64,000 nt of DNA from Sphingomonas sp. 7/4-4 (GCF_027941955.1 NZ_CP115960.1:3178501-3242500), one strand, 5' to 3'; positions 34,995 through 45,416 are shown, numbered from the stretch's first letter. The notes: generated by a model not told the origin, from the sequence alone. A program made the numbers and translations.

Positions 34995-37900
34995 CTATTC
35001 CGCGGCCAGCAAAGTCTCCGCGCCGCCCAGGTCCACCGACACCAGCCGGCTCACCCCGCGCTCGACCATCGTCACGCCGAACAGCCGGTGCATGCGGCTC
35101 ATCGTCGCGGCGTTGTGGGTGACGATCAGGTAGCGCGTCGCGGTCTCGCGGGTCATCGCTTCGAGCAAGTCGCAGAAGCGCTCGATATTGGCATCATCCA
35201 GGGGCGCATCGACTTCGTCGAGCACGCAGATCGGTGCCGGGTTGGTGAGGAACAGCGCAAAGATCAGCGCCACCGCAGTCAGCGCCTGTTCGCCGCCCGA
35301 GAGCAGGGTCAGCGACTGGAGCTTCTTGCCCGGCGGCTGCGCCATGATCTCGAGCCCGGCCTCGAGCGGATCGTCCGAGATCGACCAATTCGAGGTGCGC
35401 CTGCCCACCGTTGAACAAGGTGCTGAACAGTCGCCGGAAATGCACATCGACTGCCTCGAACGCGGCGAGCAGCCGCTGCCGTCCCTCGCGGTTGAGCGTC
35501 CCGATCGATCCGCGCAGCCGATTGACGGCCTGGGCCAGCTCATCGCGCTCGGCGGCGTTGCTGGTGAAGGCGGCCTCCAGCTCGGCGAGCTCGGTCTCGG
35601 CGACGAGATTGACCGGCCCGATCCGTTCACGCTCGGCGCTCAATTTTTCGTGCGCCGCGGATTCGTCCTGCGGGCTGCGCACGCTCTCCGCCTCGAACCC
35701 CGCCTTCTGCGGCAGCAAGGGCGGCGGGCATTCGAAGCGCTCGCCCGAAAGGCGCCCCATCTCGATCCGCCGGGCTTCCTGATTTTCTGCCCGCGCAGTC
35801 GCGCCGGCACGCGCCTCGCGCGCCTCGGCCAGGCCCTCATTGGCGGCGCGGACATCGCCTTCGGTGGCACGCAGCGCGGTCTCGGCCTCACGCTCCGCCG
35901 CCTGCGCGGCCGCCGATTCGGCGCGGGCAGTCTCGGTCGCCGCCTCGGCTTCGACGACGGCTGCGTCGAGCGCGGCGGGACGGGTGGCGATCGCTTCGCT
36001 CTCCTCGGCCAGTTCGGCGGCGCGCTTGTCCATTTCCGTCGCTCGCCGCGCCGCTTCGCCCGCGCGCGATTTCCAGCTGCGGCTCTCGGCGCCCGCGGCG
36101 GCAAGCCGCTCGCGCGCCTGGCCGATCTCGCGCTCCAGCGTCCCGCGCTCGCTGCGCGCATTGGCGGCGGCGGCGCGGCGTATCTCGGCTTCGGACGACA
36201 GCGCCGCGACTCGGGCGCGCGTCGCCGAACCGTCGGGAAGCGCGGCCTTGGCTGCTTCGGCCCGGGCAAGTTCGCCCGCCGCCTCCTCCTGCTCCGCGGC
36301 GATGCGGGCGCGACGCGATTCGAGGTCGGCACGCTGCGATTCGAGCCGTTCGAGCTGCGCGGTGGCGCGGTCCTCGGCGCGGCCGGCCTCGCGGCCGGCA
36401 TTCTCGGCATGGTCGAGGATGCGGCGGCAATCGGCGGCGGCGCGGCGCGCCTCGGCGATCGTCTCATCGATCCGCGCCAGCTCGATATCGGCGGCATCGA
36501 CTGCGCGCACCGCTGCGGGACGCGCCTTCTCCAGCGCCGCGAGCCGGTTGACGCGTTCCAGCCTTTCGGCCGCTGCCGCCCCGCCCGATCGGGCGACATA
36601 ACCGTCCCAGCGGCGCAGCACGCCGCCGAGCGTCACCAGCCGCTGCCCCACTGCGAGCAGCTGTCCGGTATCGTTCTCCGCCACCAGCACTTGCGCTAGG
36701 CGGCGGGCGAGCCCCGCAGGTGCCTCGACATGGCGTGACAGCGGCGTGGTGCCGGCCGGTGCGGCCGGATCTCCCGGTACCGGCGCCGCCCCCGCCCAAT
36801 AGCGTTCGGCGCCGGTATCGAGCCCCGCTTCGAGGTCGTCGCCCAGCGCCGCGGCAAGCGCGCGTTCATAGCCGGCGTCGACCTTGAGCCGGTCGAGCAG
36901 CCGGTCCTTGCCAGAGGGCCGCGTCGCCTTGGCGAGCGCGGCGGATTCGCTGTCGAGCTGCGCCAGTTCGGCATGCGCGGCGGCGCGCGCGGACTGCGCC
37001 CGGTCGCGCGAGATCGATCGCGCTGCGCTCGCTCGCATCGGCGCGAGTCAGCCCCGCGCGTGCCGTTTCCGCCTGCCGCAGCGCCTGCGCCCGCGCCTCG
37101 GCGGCGCGTGCCTTCTCGGCTTTGAGCGGCTCGGCATCGCCCAGCGCGTGGAACTCGGCATCGACGCGGGCCTGATCGCGCGCCGAGCGCTCGGCCCGGG
37201 TACGTGCCGCGATCAATGCAGCTTCGGCGACGCGCGCGTCTGCCGCTTCGCTTGCCTGCGCCGCGAGCGCCTGGGCAAGCGCCACCTCGGCATCGCGCGC
37301 GGCACGCTCGGCCTCGGCCAGCGCCGCGTCGAGCGTGGGCATCCGCGCGCCGGCCTCGGCGATGCGCGCCTCCAGCGTGCGTGCCTCTTCGGCGAGCCGC
37401 GCCAGCGCCTCGGCGGCATCGTGCGCGAGTGCGCCTTCGCGGCTGCGGTCCTCGGCGAGCCGGATCGTGGCGTCGCGCAACTCCACGATCCGCCGCTCGA
37501 CCGTCGCGCGCTCGCTGCGCAGCGTCGCCAGCCGGTGCATCGCCTCGGTCGCCCGGTCGCGGACAGTGAGCGCATCGGCGCGCACTCCGGCGAGCGTTTC
37601 GGCCGCCGCCTGTTGCCGCGCAGCGGCGGCATCGTGCGCCTTGGCACGTTCAGCGACGAGAGCCTCGGCCGCGACTGCCTCTTTCTTTGCCGCATCGGCA
37701 GCCTCGGCGGCATCGCGCCAGCGCGCGAAGATCATCCGCGCCTCGGCGACGCGGATACGGTCGGAGAGCTCGCGATAGCGTTCGGCCTGCCGCGCCTGGC
37801 GCTTGAGTGCGGCGGCGCGCGTTTCCTGATCGCCGATGACTTCGTCGAGCCGGGTGAGGTTCGCCTCGGTCGCGCGCAGCTTCTGCTCGGCATCGCGGCG

Positions 37901-38404
37901 CCGGACATGCAGGCCCGCGATCCCGGCCGCCTCTTCCAGCATCGCCCGGCGCTCGGCGGGCTTGGCCGAGATGATCGACCCGATCCGTCCCTGGCTCACC
38001 AAGGCCGGAGAATGCGCACCTGTGGCCGAATCGGCGAAGACCAAAGCCACGTCCTTGGCGCGGACGTCGCGGCCGTTGAGCCGGTATGCCGATCCCGCGC
38101 CGCGTTCGATCCGGCGGACCACTTCGAGCTCGTCGTCCTCGCCCACCTGTTCGGCGAGGATCGATACTTCGGCGAAGTCGCGCGCGGGCCGGGTCGCGGT
38201 GCCGGCGAAGATCACGTCTTCCATGCCTGCGCCGCGCATCGACTTGGCGCTGTTCTCGCCCATTGCCCAGCGGAGCGCCTCGAGCAGGTTCGATTTGCCA
38301 CAGCCGTTGGGGCCGACGATTCCCGTGAGGCCGGGTTCGATGCGCAGATCGGCCGGATCGACGAAGCTCTTGAAGCCCGTCAGTCGCAGCCTTTTGATCT
38401 GCAT
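34995..38404 (-). CDS. smc: Chromosome segregation protein SMC, two apparent frameshifts
   Basis: About 1135 residues. The Walker A is [20 protein letters not shown] near residue 32; long coiled coils flank a hinge; the C-terminal signature [20 protein letters not shown] and Walker [15 protein letters not shown] close the ATPase head. Frame changes occur near 37001-37012 and 35376-35382. Unlike the others in this window, each fits one extra base rather than one missing; removing one near 35380 gives [23 protein letters not shown] with ScpAB condenses and segregates the chromosome. Essential-type gene, so errors in sequence are more likely than inactivation. Confidence 0.93.
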
Positions 38405-38428
38405 CGGCGCCGCCCCCGCGGTTTGTCG

Positions 38429-39168
38429 TCAGCGGGCCCCGGCCGCCTGCAACGCGGTCTCGACCTGCGACCACATCGCCGCGTCGACTGCCTTGCCGTT
38501 GATGAAGAAGCTCGGCGTGCCCTGGACGCCGCGATTGTTGGACGCATCGGCCATCACGTCGGCGATGCTCTTGATCGTCGCCTGATCGGCGAGGCACTGG
38601 CGCGCCTTTGCCTCGGGAATGCCGCGCTGTTTGACGAATTCGATCGCGCCCATTCCTTCGGCCATCGCCGCGGCAGCTTGGGGCGGCGCCATCGCCTGGA
38701 GCTGCTGCATGAAGGATTCCGGCAGCGCAGTCATCTTCTCGCCGAAGCCCGACTGGTTGGCGAACATCTGGTCGAGCATCGGGAAGAACGCCTCGGTGCC
38801 GACGCACTGGTTGAGCAAAGCGAGCGCCAGATCGGGCGCGCCGTGCAGCGGGAAATCGCGAAATTCGTAGCTCACCTTGCCGGTTGAGACATATTTCTGG
38901 CGGAGCGGCTCGACGCCCTCGGCGGCGAAGCGTCCGCAAGTCGGGCAGGTGCGCGAGCCATATTCGACGAGCTGGATCGGCGCATTGGGATTGCCCTGGC
39001 GGAAGCCGGCCTCGGGCGTCTTGCTGACGATATCGACCCATTGCTTGCCGGCGGGCGGCGCGGCCTGCGCGACTGGGGTGCTCGACGTCACCGGAGCGGA
39101 CGCATTCTCGGTGCCGCCGCCGCAGGCCGCGAGTGCGAGAAGGGGAGCAAGGCGAGGGCAAAACGCAT
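38429..39168 (-). CDS. DsbA-family thioredoxin-like lipoprotein, one apparent frameshift
   Basis: About 246 residues after restoring one base. With one C added to the run at 39142-39145 (CCCC on the coding strand), the start at 39168 reads MRFALALLPLLALAACGGG, a lipoprotein signal. The DsbA-like domain has the redox motif CPTC in EYGSRTCPTCGRFAAEGVEP and the cis-Pro region GVQGTPSFFINGKAVD. Helical insertion domain in between. It is a periplasmic disulfide oxidoreductase or partner. The adjacent gene encodes a paralogue with the same CPTC motif. Located just upstream of smc. Confidence 0.9.
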
Positions 39169-39196
39169 ATTCGTGTCTCTCCGAAGAAAATATCGA

Positions 39197-39904
39197 TCAG
39201 CTGTCCGCGGCGCGGAGTTCGGGCTGAAGTTGATCCCAGCTATAGGCGCGCACGCGGCGGCCGTTGACGAAGAAGCTCGGCGTCCCCTCGACGCCTGCCT
39301 TGGCGCCGGCGGCGAACGTGTCGGCGACGCCTTTGATCAGCGCGGGGTTGGCCAGGCAGCGCCGCGCCTGCGCCTCGGGCAGTCCGCGCGCCTTCATGAA
39401 AGTGATCATGCCCAGCGCCTCGGCGAATTTGGTCGCCGCTTGTGCCGGCGGAAGCTGCTGCCATGCCTCGATCTGCTTGGGCTGGCTATCGATCAGCTTG
39501 TGCAGCGGCGCGTCGAAGGCCTGCTGGTTGGCGAACATCGCGTCGAGCGTCCGGAAGAAGGCTGGCGTGGGCACGCACTGGTTGAGCAAAGCCAGCGAGA
39601 GATCGGGCACGCCATGGATCAGATAGTCGCGGAATTCGTAGCTGAGCTTTCCGCTGGCGATCCATTCGCGGCGGAGCGGCTCGACGCCCTCGGCGGCGAA
39701 GCGGCCGCAGGTCGGGCAGGTGCGCGAGCCATATTCGACCAGCTTGATCGGCGCATTGGGGTTGCCTTGGCGAAAGCCGCCTTCGGGAGTTTTCGCGACC
39801 ACGTTCACCCAGTTCGCGGCGGGCGCACGGCGCGTCTGTTGCGCGGGCGCGGTGGCGGCGCCGAGCGTCAGCAGCAAAGCGGCGGCAAGCAAGCGCAATG
39901 GCAT
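39197..39904 (-). CDS. DsbA-family thioredoxin-like protein
   Basis: A 235-residue periplasmic protein with a signal peptide (MPLRLLAAALLLTLGAATAP, cleavage near APAQQ). The redox motif is CPTC in EYGSRTCPTCGRFAAEGVEP and the cis-Pro loop is GVEGTPSFFVNGRRV. It is a paralogue of the preceding lipoprotein, apparently a tandem duplication. The ATG overlaps the stop of the DciA-like gene by one base (TGATG), so translation is coupled. The substrate is unknown. Confidence 0.93.
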   Translation of the reverse strand: MPLRLLAAALLLTLGAATAPAQQTRRAPAANWVNVVAKTPEGGFRQGNPNAPIKLVEYGSRTCPTCGRFAAEGVEPLRREWIASGKLSYEFRDYLIHGVPDLSLALLNQCVPTPAFFRTLDAMFANQQAFDAPLHKLIDSQPKQIEAWQQLPPAQAATKFAEALGMITFMKARGLPEAQARRCLANPALIKGVADTFAAGAKAGVEGTPSFFVNGRRVRAYSWDQLQPELRAADS

Positions 39905-40449
39905 CAATCGATCCTGCCGAGCTTGAGCGTCTCGTCCGCCGCCGCGACGCCTGCGGCAAGCGATTCGAGCACTGCCTTCAATTCCGGATCGGCGATGCCC
40001 CGCAAACTGTCGCCCATCGCTTCGGACAGCGGCTTCAGGCTCGGCGGCGGTGCGGCCTTGGCGGCGCGCTTGATCTCGCCCTGGCGGATCGCGACGCGGA
40101 CCACCGCGGGATAGCCGAAGAAGCGATTGACCCGGTCGACGATCTCCGGGGCGATATGCTGCATCATCGGGGCATGCGCGCCCGCGACGACGAGGCTCAG
40201 CACGCCCTCGGCGCGCTTGCCCTGTGGAAAGCGGATCGATTCGGGCGCCGAGACCCGGGCATAGCGCTCGCCGACGATCTCGCTCCAGCGGCTGACGATC
40301 GCATGCTGGACGAAGCCGAACTTGCGGAACGCGGCCCGGCCGACATCGGGCAGCAGCTCGGAAACCGGCCGCGCACGGTTCGATCGCTGCGGTTCGAGCC
40401 GGGGCTGGCGCGTGGTGGCGCGTTTCGGTTTGTCGGGGGCCTTCGTCAT
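39904..40449 (-). CDS. DUF721/DciA-like protein
   Basis: A 181-residue protein with the DUF721 (DciA-related) domain. The typical region is RWSEIVGERYARVSAPESIR followed by a strand-rich segment (EGVLSLVVAGAHAPMMQHIA) and a KH-like helix. DciA proteins load or regulate the DnaB helicase in bacteria lacking DnaC. The N-terminus is basic and proline-rich, consistent with nucleic-acid contact. It is divergent from mutY and coupled to the downstream DsbA-like gene. Confidence 0.82.
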   Translation of the reverse strand: MTKAPDKPKRATTRQPRLEPQRSNRARPVSELLPDVGRAAFRKFGFVQHAIVSRWSEIVGERYARVSAPESIRFPQGKRAEGVLSLVVAGAHAPMMQHIAPEIVDRVNRFFGYPAVVRVAIRQGEIKRAAKAAPPPSLKPLSEAMGDSLRGIADPELKAVLESLAAGVAAADETLKLGRID

Positions 40450-40477
40450 TTCGGCCTACCCATGCCATAGGCGAGGC

Positions 40478-41524
40478 GTGCCCGACAACGTCCCTCGCGC
40501 AATCGCCGCTCCGCTGCTCAAATGGTACGACGCTTATGCCCGCGACCTGCCGTGGCGCGCACCGCCCGGCGCCAACGCACCCGATCCGTACCGGGTGTGG
40601 CTGAGCGAGGTCATGCTCCAGCAGACCCAGGTCGCCAGCGTGATCCCCTATTTCGAGAAATTCACTGCGCGCTGGCCGAGCTTCGAGGCGCTGGCGGCGG
40701 CGGAGGATGCCGATCTGATGGCTGCCTGGGCGGGGCTCGGTTATTATGCCCGGGCGCGCAATTTGCTCGCCTGTGCCCGTGAGGTCGCGCGGCGCGGGGC
40801 GCTTCCCGAAACCGAAGCCGAACTGCTCGGCCTGCCCGGGATCGGCGGCTACACCGCCGCGGCGATCGCCGCGATCGCCTTCGGCCGGCGCGCAGTGGTG
40901 GTCGACGCCAATGTCGAGCGCGTGGTGACGCGCTTGTTCGCGCTGGCCGATCCGCTTCCCGGCGTCCGGCCCAGAATCCGCACGCTCACCGATTCGATCA
41001 CTCCCGACGCGCGCGCTGGCGATTTCGCGCAGGCGATGATGGATCTCGGCTCGGGCATCTGCACCGCCCGCGCGCCGCGCTGCCTTCTATGCCCTTTGCG
41101 CGGGCAATGCGACGGTTTTGCCGGCGGCGCACCCGAGCGCTTCCCGGTCAAGGCCGCCAAGGTGCCGAAGCCGCAGCGCTACGGCACGATGTTCTGGCTC
41201 GAGCGGGACGACCAGGTGCTGCTGGTGCGGCGTCCGGCCAAGGGATTGCTCGGCGGCATGCGCGCACTCCCCACCGGGCCCTGGACCGATTCACCACCCG
41301 GATTGGCGGACGCGCCGATCGCCGCTGGATGGCGCGTGCTCGACGCTCAGGTCCGCCACGGGTTCACGCATTTCAACCTCGACGTGGCGCTTGCGGCTGC
41401 AACAATCCCGGCGCACACAGGCGCGCCGGAGGGCGAATGGTGGCCGATCGCCGGGATCGAGGCGGCGGGGCTGCCTACCGTTTTCGCGAAGGCGGCAAGG
41501 ATGTTCGGGAGGATGCATGCGTAG
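40478..41524 (+). CDS. mutY: A/G-specific adenine glycosylase MutY
   Basis: A 348-residue MutY that removes adenine from A:8-oxoG mispairs. The catalytic Glu is in WLSEVMLQQTQV near residue 44; the helix-hairpin-helix is GLPGIGGYTAAAIAAIAFG; the conserved Asp is in VVDANVERV near 143. The 4Fe-4S ligands fit CX6CX2CX5C in CTARAPRCLLCPLRGQC. The C-terminal Nudix-like domain recognises 8-oxoG. The GTG at 40478 is the likely start; the longer frame enters the divergent DUF721 gene. The ORF stops 8 bp inside the serine hydrolase gene. Confidence 0.95.
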   Translation: MPDNVPRAIAAPLLKWYDAYARDLPWRAPPGANAPDPYRVWLSEVMLQQTQVASVIPYFEKFTARWPSFEALAAAEDADLMAAWAGLGYYARARNLLACAREVARRGALPETEAELLGLPGIGGYTAAAIAAIAFGRRAVVVDANVERVVTRLFALADPLPGVRPRIRTLTDSITPDARAGDFAQAMMDLGSGICTARAPRCLLCPLRGQCDGFAGGAPERFPVKAAKVPKPQRYGTMFWLERDDQVLLVRRPAKGLLGGMRALPTGPWTDSPPGLADAPIAAGWRVLDAQVRHGFTHFNLDVALAAATIPAHTGAPEGEWWPIAGIEAAGLPTVFAKAARMFGRMHA

Positions 41525-42803
41525 TTGGCGGATATTCGGATCGATCGCGGCGCTGGCGATCGCCGGCCCGGCCTGGCCCCAAACCGCTACCGCTCCAATG
41601 CCCTTTCCCGACTCGCGCAGCCTCACTGCGCAGGGCGAACTGGCCCGGCGGGTCGTCGCCGAGGGCAAGGTGCCGGGCATCGTCATCCTCAGCGCGGTGG
41701 GCAACAGCATGCCCCATCTGGTCGCCGAGGGGCGCATCGCGATCGAGCCGGATGCCCCGGCCGTGAATGCCGACAGCCTGTGGCGCGTCTATTCGATGAC
41801 CAAGCCGATTACCGGTATCGCCGCGATGATCTTGATCGAGGAGGGCAAGCTCCGGCTCGACCAGCCGATCAGCGATTTCATCCCCGCGTTCAAGGACATG
41901 AAGGTCCTTGTCGATCCGGCCAAGGACCTGACCAGCCGTCCCGCCACGCGCCCGATCACGGTGCGCAACCTGCTCACCCACACAGCGGGCCTCGGCTACA
42001 CCATCATCACCAAGGGGCCGCTGCTCGACGAATATAACCGGCTCGGGATCAATCCCGCGCAGGTCAACGCACTGCTCGAGCCCGGCATGCGCGCCGCACG
42101 GCCGGCGAGCCTCGAGGAATTCGCCAATCGCACCGCGACATTGCCGCTGATCGCGGATCCGGGCACCAAATGGAGCTATTCGATCGGCCTCGATGTGCTC
42201 GGGCGAGTGATCGAAGTCGCCGGCGGCATGCCGTTCGATCAGTTCGTCAACACGCGTATCTTCGCGCCGCTCAAGATGCAGTCGAGCTTCTGGACCGTGC
42301 CGCAGGCGAAGGCCGGCATCCTCGCCACCAATTACATGGCGCCCAAGGTCGCGATCGATCAGGGCGCCACGTCGGTATGGCTGCAGCCGCCCAGCTTCCC
42401 TTATGGCGGCGCCGGCCTCGTCATGTCGGCGCGCGACTATGACCGTTTCCTCCACATGCTGCTGAACGGCGGCGAGCTAGACGGTGCCCGCATCCTTAAG
42501 CCCGAGACGGTGCGGCTGGCGATGTCGGACCTGCTTCCGCCCAGCGTCGATCGCTCGACCCTCGCGCAGATGACTGCCGATACCGGCGCGCCGATGGGCT
42601 TTGGCGCGGGCGGCTCGGTCTATTTGGCCGATGTTCCCGGCGGCCCGGGCAAGGGCACTTATGGCTGGGCCGGCGCGGCGGGATCGATCGGCTGGGTCGA
42701 TCCGGCGCACCGGCTGCGCGCGACGATGATGATCAATTCGTTCAGCGAGCAGGCGCTCAAGCGCGAAACATCGAAGGCGATCTACGCCGATCTCGCCCGG
42801 TGA
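41517..42803 (+). CDS. Beta-lactamase-fold serine hydrolase (class C type)
   Basis: A 428-residue protein with a signal peptide (MRSWRIFGSIAALAIAGPAW). The serine-active SxxK is SMTK near residue 94, and the Tyr motif is WSYSIG near 220, in place of YxN. The class C/EstB-like fold continues with HTAGLGYTI and a C-terminal GWAGAAGSIGWVD segment. Such proteins are esterases, D-aminopeptidases or true beta-lactamases; nothing singles out antibiotic resistance. ATG 41517 with GGGAGG upstream overlaps the mutY end. Its stop overlaps the nudC GTG. Confidence 0.9.
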   Translation: MRSWRIFGSIAALAIAGPAWPQTATAPMPFPDSRSLTAQGELARRVVAEGKVPGIVILSAVGNSMPHLVAEGRIAIEPDAPAVNADSLWRVYSMTKPITGIAAMILIEEGKLRLDQPISDFIPAFKDMKVLVDPAKDLTSRPATRPITVRNLLTHTAGLGYTIITKGPLLDEYNRLGINPAQVNALLEPGMRAARPASLEEFANRTATLPLIADPGTKWSYSIGLDVLGRVIEVAGGMPFDQFVNTRIFAPLKMQSSFWTVPQAKAGILATNYMAPKVAIDQGATSVWLQPPSFPYGGAGLVMSARDYDRFLHMLLNGGELDGARILKPETVRLAMSDLLPPSVDRSTLAQMTADTGAPMGFGAGGSVYLADVPGGPGKGTYGWAGAAGSIGWVDPAHRLRATMMINSFSEQALKRETSKAIYADLAR

Positions 42804-43665
42804 GGGCGCCCGGCTTTACCGGCGGCACACTCGATCGTGCCGACCGGGTCCGCCACGAACCGGCGCTGCTCGCGGCCGCGGAAGCCGATCCGCGTGCCCG
42901 GCTGCTCGTGCTCCACGGACTGGATCCTGAGCTTGACGAGGCCGATCGGCTCGTCTGGACGTCGCTCGGTGCCGCGCCGGGCGAGCGGCTGTTCCTCGGC
43001 TTCGACGAAGGCGTTCCGCTCTTCGCCGCCGCGCCGCCGCATGGCCAGGTCTTCCCCGGCATTCGCTCGCCGGCCCTGTTCGCGATGCTCGATCGCTTCC
43101 ATGCGCAGGATGCCGCGCTGTATGCCGCGGCGCGCAGCCTTGTCGACTGGCACAGCCGCCACGGCTATTGCGCGGTCTGCGCCACGCCCACCGCGATCTT
43201 CCGCGCCGGCTGGGGGCGGTCCTGCCCCAATTGCCATGCCGAGCATTTCCCGCGGGTCGATCCCGTGGTGATCATGCTCGCCGAGCGGGGCGACAAGGTG
43301 CTGCTCGGCCGGCAGCCGCCATGGCCGCAGGGGCGCTACTCGGCGCTGGCCGGCTTCCTCGAAGTCGGCGAATCGATCGAGGAAGCGGTCCGCCGCGAGA
43401 TTTTCGAGGAAGCGGGCGTCCGGGTCGGCGCGGTGCGCTATGTCGCCAGCCAGCCCTGGCCCTTTCCTCCTCGCTGATGATCGCGTGTATCGGCGAGGCC
43501 GAGGGCGATGCGATCACGATCGATGTCCACGAACTCGAGGACGCCCGCTGGTTCAGCCGCGACGATGTCCGTCGCGCGCTGGCCCGCGATCCCGACGCTC
43601 CGTTCGGTGCGCCGCCGCCTTATGCGATCGCGCACACGCTGCTGACCGCCTGGTTCGAGGGCTAG
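42800..43665 (+). CDS. nudC: NADH pyrophosphatase NudC, one apparent frameshift
   Basis: About 288 residues after restoring one base. Zinc-ribbon cysteines lie in YCAVCATPT and GRSCPNCHAEH; the Nudix box is GFLEVGESIEEAVRREIFEE; the NudC-specific motif is SQPWPFP. The frame breaks right after this in CCTTTCCTCC (43461-43470); one more C gives FPSSLMIACIGEAEGD. NudC hydrolyses NADH and removes the NAD cap from RNA. GTG 42800 overlaps the serine hydrolase stop (GTGA). The end overlaps the convergent membrane-protein gene by 4 bp. Confidence 0.92.
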
Positions 43666-44171
43666 TCGTCCTCGGCTACCGGCTGGGTCGCCCAGCTCGC
43701 ATGCAGCGTCGGCACCGCCAGATGGAGCGTCATCAAATAGAAGCCGAGCGAGCGCAGCTGATCGAGGATCGTGAAGCGCGGCCAGTCGCCGATCAGCGCT
43801 AGGCCGATCACCAGCCAGATGCCGACGAATGCCGCCATGCTGACTGCGGCGAACCCGGCGAGCATCGCTCGGCCCCGCAGTGCGCGATCGAACTCGTCGA
43901 TGCGTTCGGGCGATCCCCAGGGTTTCAGCGGGCCGAAGATCGGCAGCATCACTGCGATCGCGAAGCCCAGCATGATCAGCGCATAGCCGGCATTGACCAG
44001 ATCGATGCGGATCAATCCCGTCAGCATGCCCGCCGATGCCATTGCCAGCGCGACGATCGGCACCCAGCGCAGATGCCGGCGCCGCATTTGGCCTCTGGCG
44101 ATGGCGGGGACGCCGGTACGTTCGGCGGCAGCGTCGAGCCTGGCGAAAAAGCGTTGATTGAACTTGGTCAT
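43662..44171 (-). CDS. Unknown four-helix membrane protein
   Basis: A 169-residue protein with about four hydrophobic helices (VPIVALAMASAGMLTGLI; YALIMLGFAIAVMLPIFG; LAGFAAVSMAAFVGIWLVIG; LRSLGFYLMTLHLAVPTL). The N-terminal about 35 residues are charged and cytoplasmic. I do not recognise a named family. It follows a small XRE regulator by 10 bp on the same strand, an arrangement seen often in proteobacteria, so the regulator probably controls this gene. Confidence 0.75.
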   Translation of the reverse strand: MTKFNQRFFARLDAAAERTGVPAIARGQMRRRHLRWVPIVALAMASAGMLTGLIRIDLVNAGYALIMLGFAIAVMLPIFGPLKPWGSPERIDEFDRALRGRAMLAGFAAVSMAAFVGIWLVIGLALIGDWPRFTILDQLRSLGFYLMTLHLAVPTLHASWATQPVAEDD

Positions 44172-44181
44172 GGACCGGCTC

Positions 44182-44424
44182 CTATTCGGCGGCGCGCCGC
44201 AGCGCCGTCGCCACGGATTCGAAGGGATCGAAGGAGAAGAGCAATTCGATCGGCACGTCGAACACCCGGGCGATCTTCATCGCGAGCTCCAGGCTCGGGC
44301 TGTAATCGCCGCGCTCGAGATAGCCGATCGTCTGTGGGTTGACGCCCGCCGCGTCCGCCAGCGCGCGCCGGCTCATCCCGCGCTCGGCGCGGAACAAGGC
44401 AATGCGATTGTGGATTTGCAACAT
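44182..44424 (-). CDS. XRE-family helix-turn-helix regulator
   Basis: An 80-residue Cro/CI-type regulator consisting almost solely of the HTH domain: NRIALFRAERGMSRRALADA followed by AGVNPQTIGYLERGDYSPSL and LAMKIARVFDVPIELLFSF. This subfamily often precedes a small membrane-protein gene, as here. The 100 bp upstream is AT-richer than its surroundings and includes TGTTGTGTATAGACAACA, a short palindrome that may be its operator. Confidence 0.88.
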   Translation of the reverse strand: MLQIHNRIALFRAERGMSRRALADAAGVNPQTIGYLERGDYSPSLELAMKIARVFDVPIELLFSFDPFESVATALRRAAE

Positions 44425-44525
44425 TGCAGCAACTCAGGCGATGACTTGTTGTGTATAGACAACATATCGTCGCGTGAGTCAAGCAAGCGAGATCAGCCGC
44501 TCTGCGCAATCATCGCTACTTTCGG

Positions 44526-45416
44526 TCAGGGCCGCTCGCGCGCCTGCGGATAGGTGCCGAGCACGCGCATCCACTTCGAATGGAACTTGAGTTCCTCGAG
44601 CGCGCGGTCGACCGCGGGATCGCCCGGGCCGCCGACGATATCGGCATAGAATTCGGTCGCCGCGAAGCTGCCGCCGCGCTGATAGCTCTCCAGCTTGGTC
44701 ATGTTGACGCCGTTGGTCGCGAAACCGCCGAGCGCCTTGTAGAGCGCCGCCGAGACGTTCTTCACTTCGAAGATGAAGGTCGTCATCACCGGCCCCGCGA
44801 CCGGCAGCGCCAGCGGCTCGTGTGCCAGCACGACGAAGCGCGTCATGTTGTGCTCGGCATCCGCCAGGTTCGATTCGAGCAAATTGAGTCCATAAAGCTC
44901 GGCGGCTCCCGGCGGCGCGAGCGCGGCAATCGCGGGATCGGCCATCTCGGCGATCACTGCGGCGGCGCCGGCGGTGTCGGGATAGGCGACCGGGGCGATC
45001 CCGCGTGCCTTGAGCCAGTGGCGGCATTGGCCGAGCGCCTGCGGGTGGCTCATCGCCTGGCGGACCTGGGCGAGGGTGCCGGTGCCCATCAGGCCGTAGC
45101 GGATCGGCAGGAAATGCTCGCCGGTGATCGCCAGGCCCGATTCGGGCAGCAGGAAATGGATGTCGGCGACGCGGCCGTGGAGCGAATTCTCGATCGGGAT
45201 CATCGCGCGATCGGCGCGGCCTTCCTTCACGGCATCGATCGCGTCCTCGAACGAAAAGCACGGCAAGGGCAGCCCGTCGGCAAAGGCTTCGCGCACCGCG
45301 ATGTGCGAATTGGCGCCCGGCGCGCCCTGGAACGCCACGGTGCGCTCCGGCTCGGCCGAAGCGTGAGCGATCATGTCCGCGACGATCGGTCGGGCGGGTG
45401 CTGCGAAATTCTCCAT
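44526..45416 (-). CDS. pheA: Prephenate dehydratase
   Basis: A 296-residue monofunctional prephenate dehydratase. The catalytic domain has VAFQGAPGANSHIAVREAFA, the IENSLHGRV active-site segment (PIENSLHGRVADIHFLL) and NMTRFVVLA; the C-terminal ACT domain is GGFATNGVNMTKLESYQRGG. It makes phenylpyruvate for phenylalanine synthesis, with feedback by phenylalanine through the ACT domain. It pairs in pathway with the chorismate mutase at 30.5 kb. It is divergent from the cytochrome c gene. Confidence 0.94.
   Translation of the reverse strand: MENFAAPARPIVADMIAHASAEPERTVAFQGAPGANSHIAVREAFADGLPLPCFSFEDAIDAVKEGRADRAMIPIENSLHGRVADIHFLLPESGLAITGEHFLPIRYGLMGTGTLAQVRQAMSHPQALGQCRHWLKARGIAPVAYPDTAGAAAVIAEMADPAIAALAPPGAAELYGLNLLESNLADAEHNMTRFVVLAHEPLALPVAGPVMTTFIFEVKNVSAALYKALGGFATNGVNMTKLESYQRGGSFAATEFYADIVGGPGDPAVDRALEELKFHSKWMRVLGTYPQARERP

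Noticed and set aside
41517..42803. A dedicated antibiotic-resistance beta-lactamase
   Set aside because: The SxxK motif only places it in the class C-like serine hydrolases; the Tyr motif differs from YxN and most such genomic proteins are esterases or peptidases.
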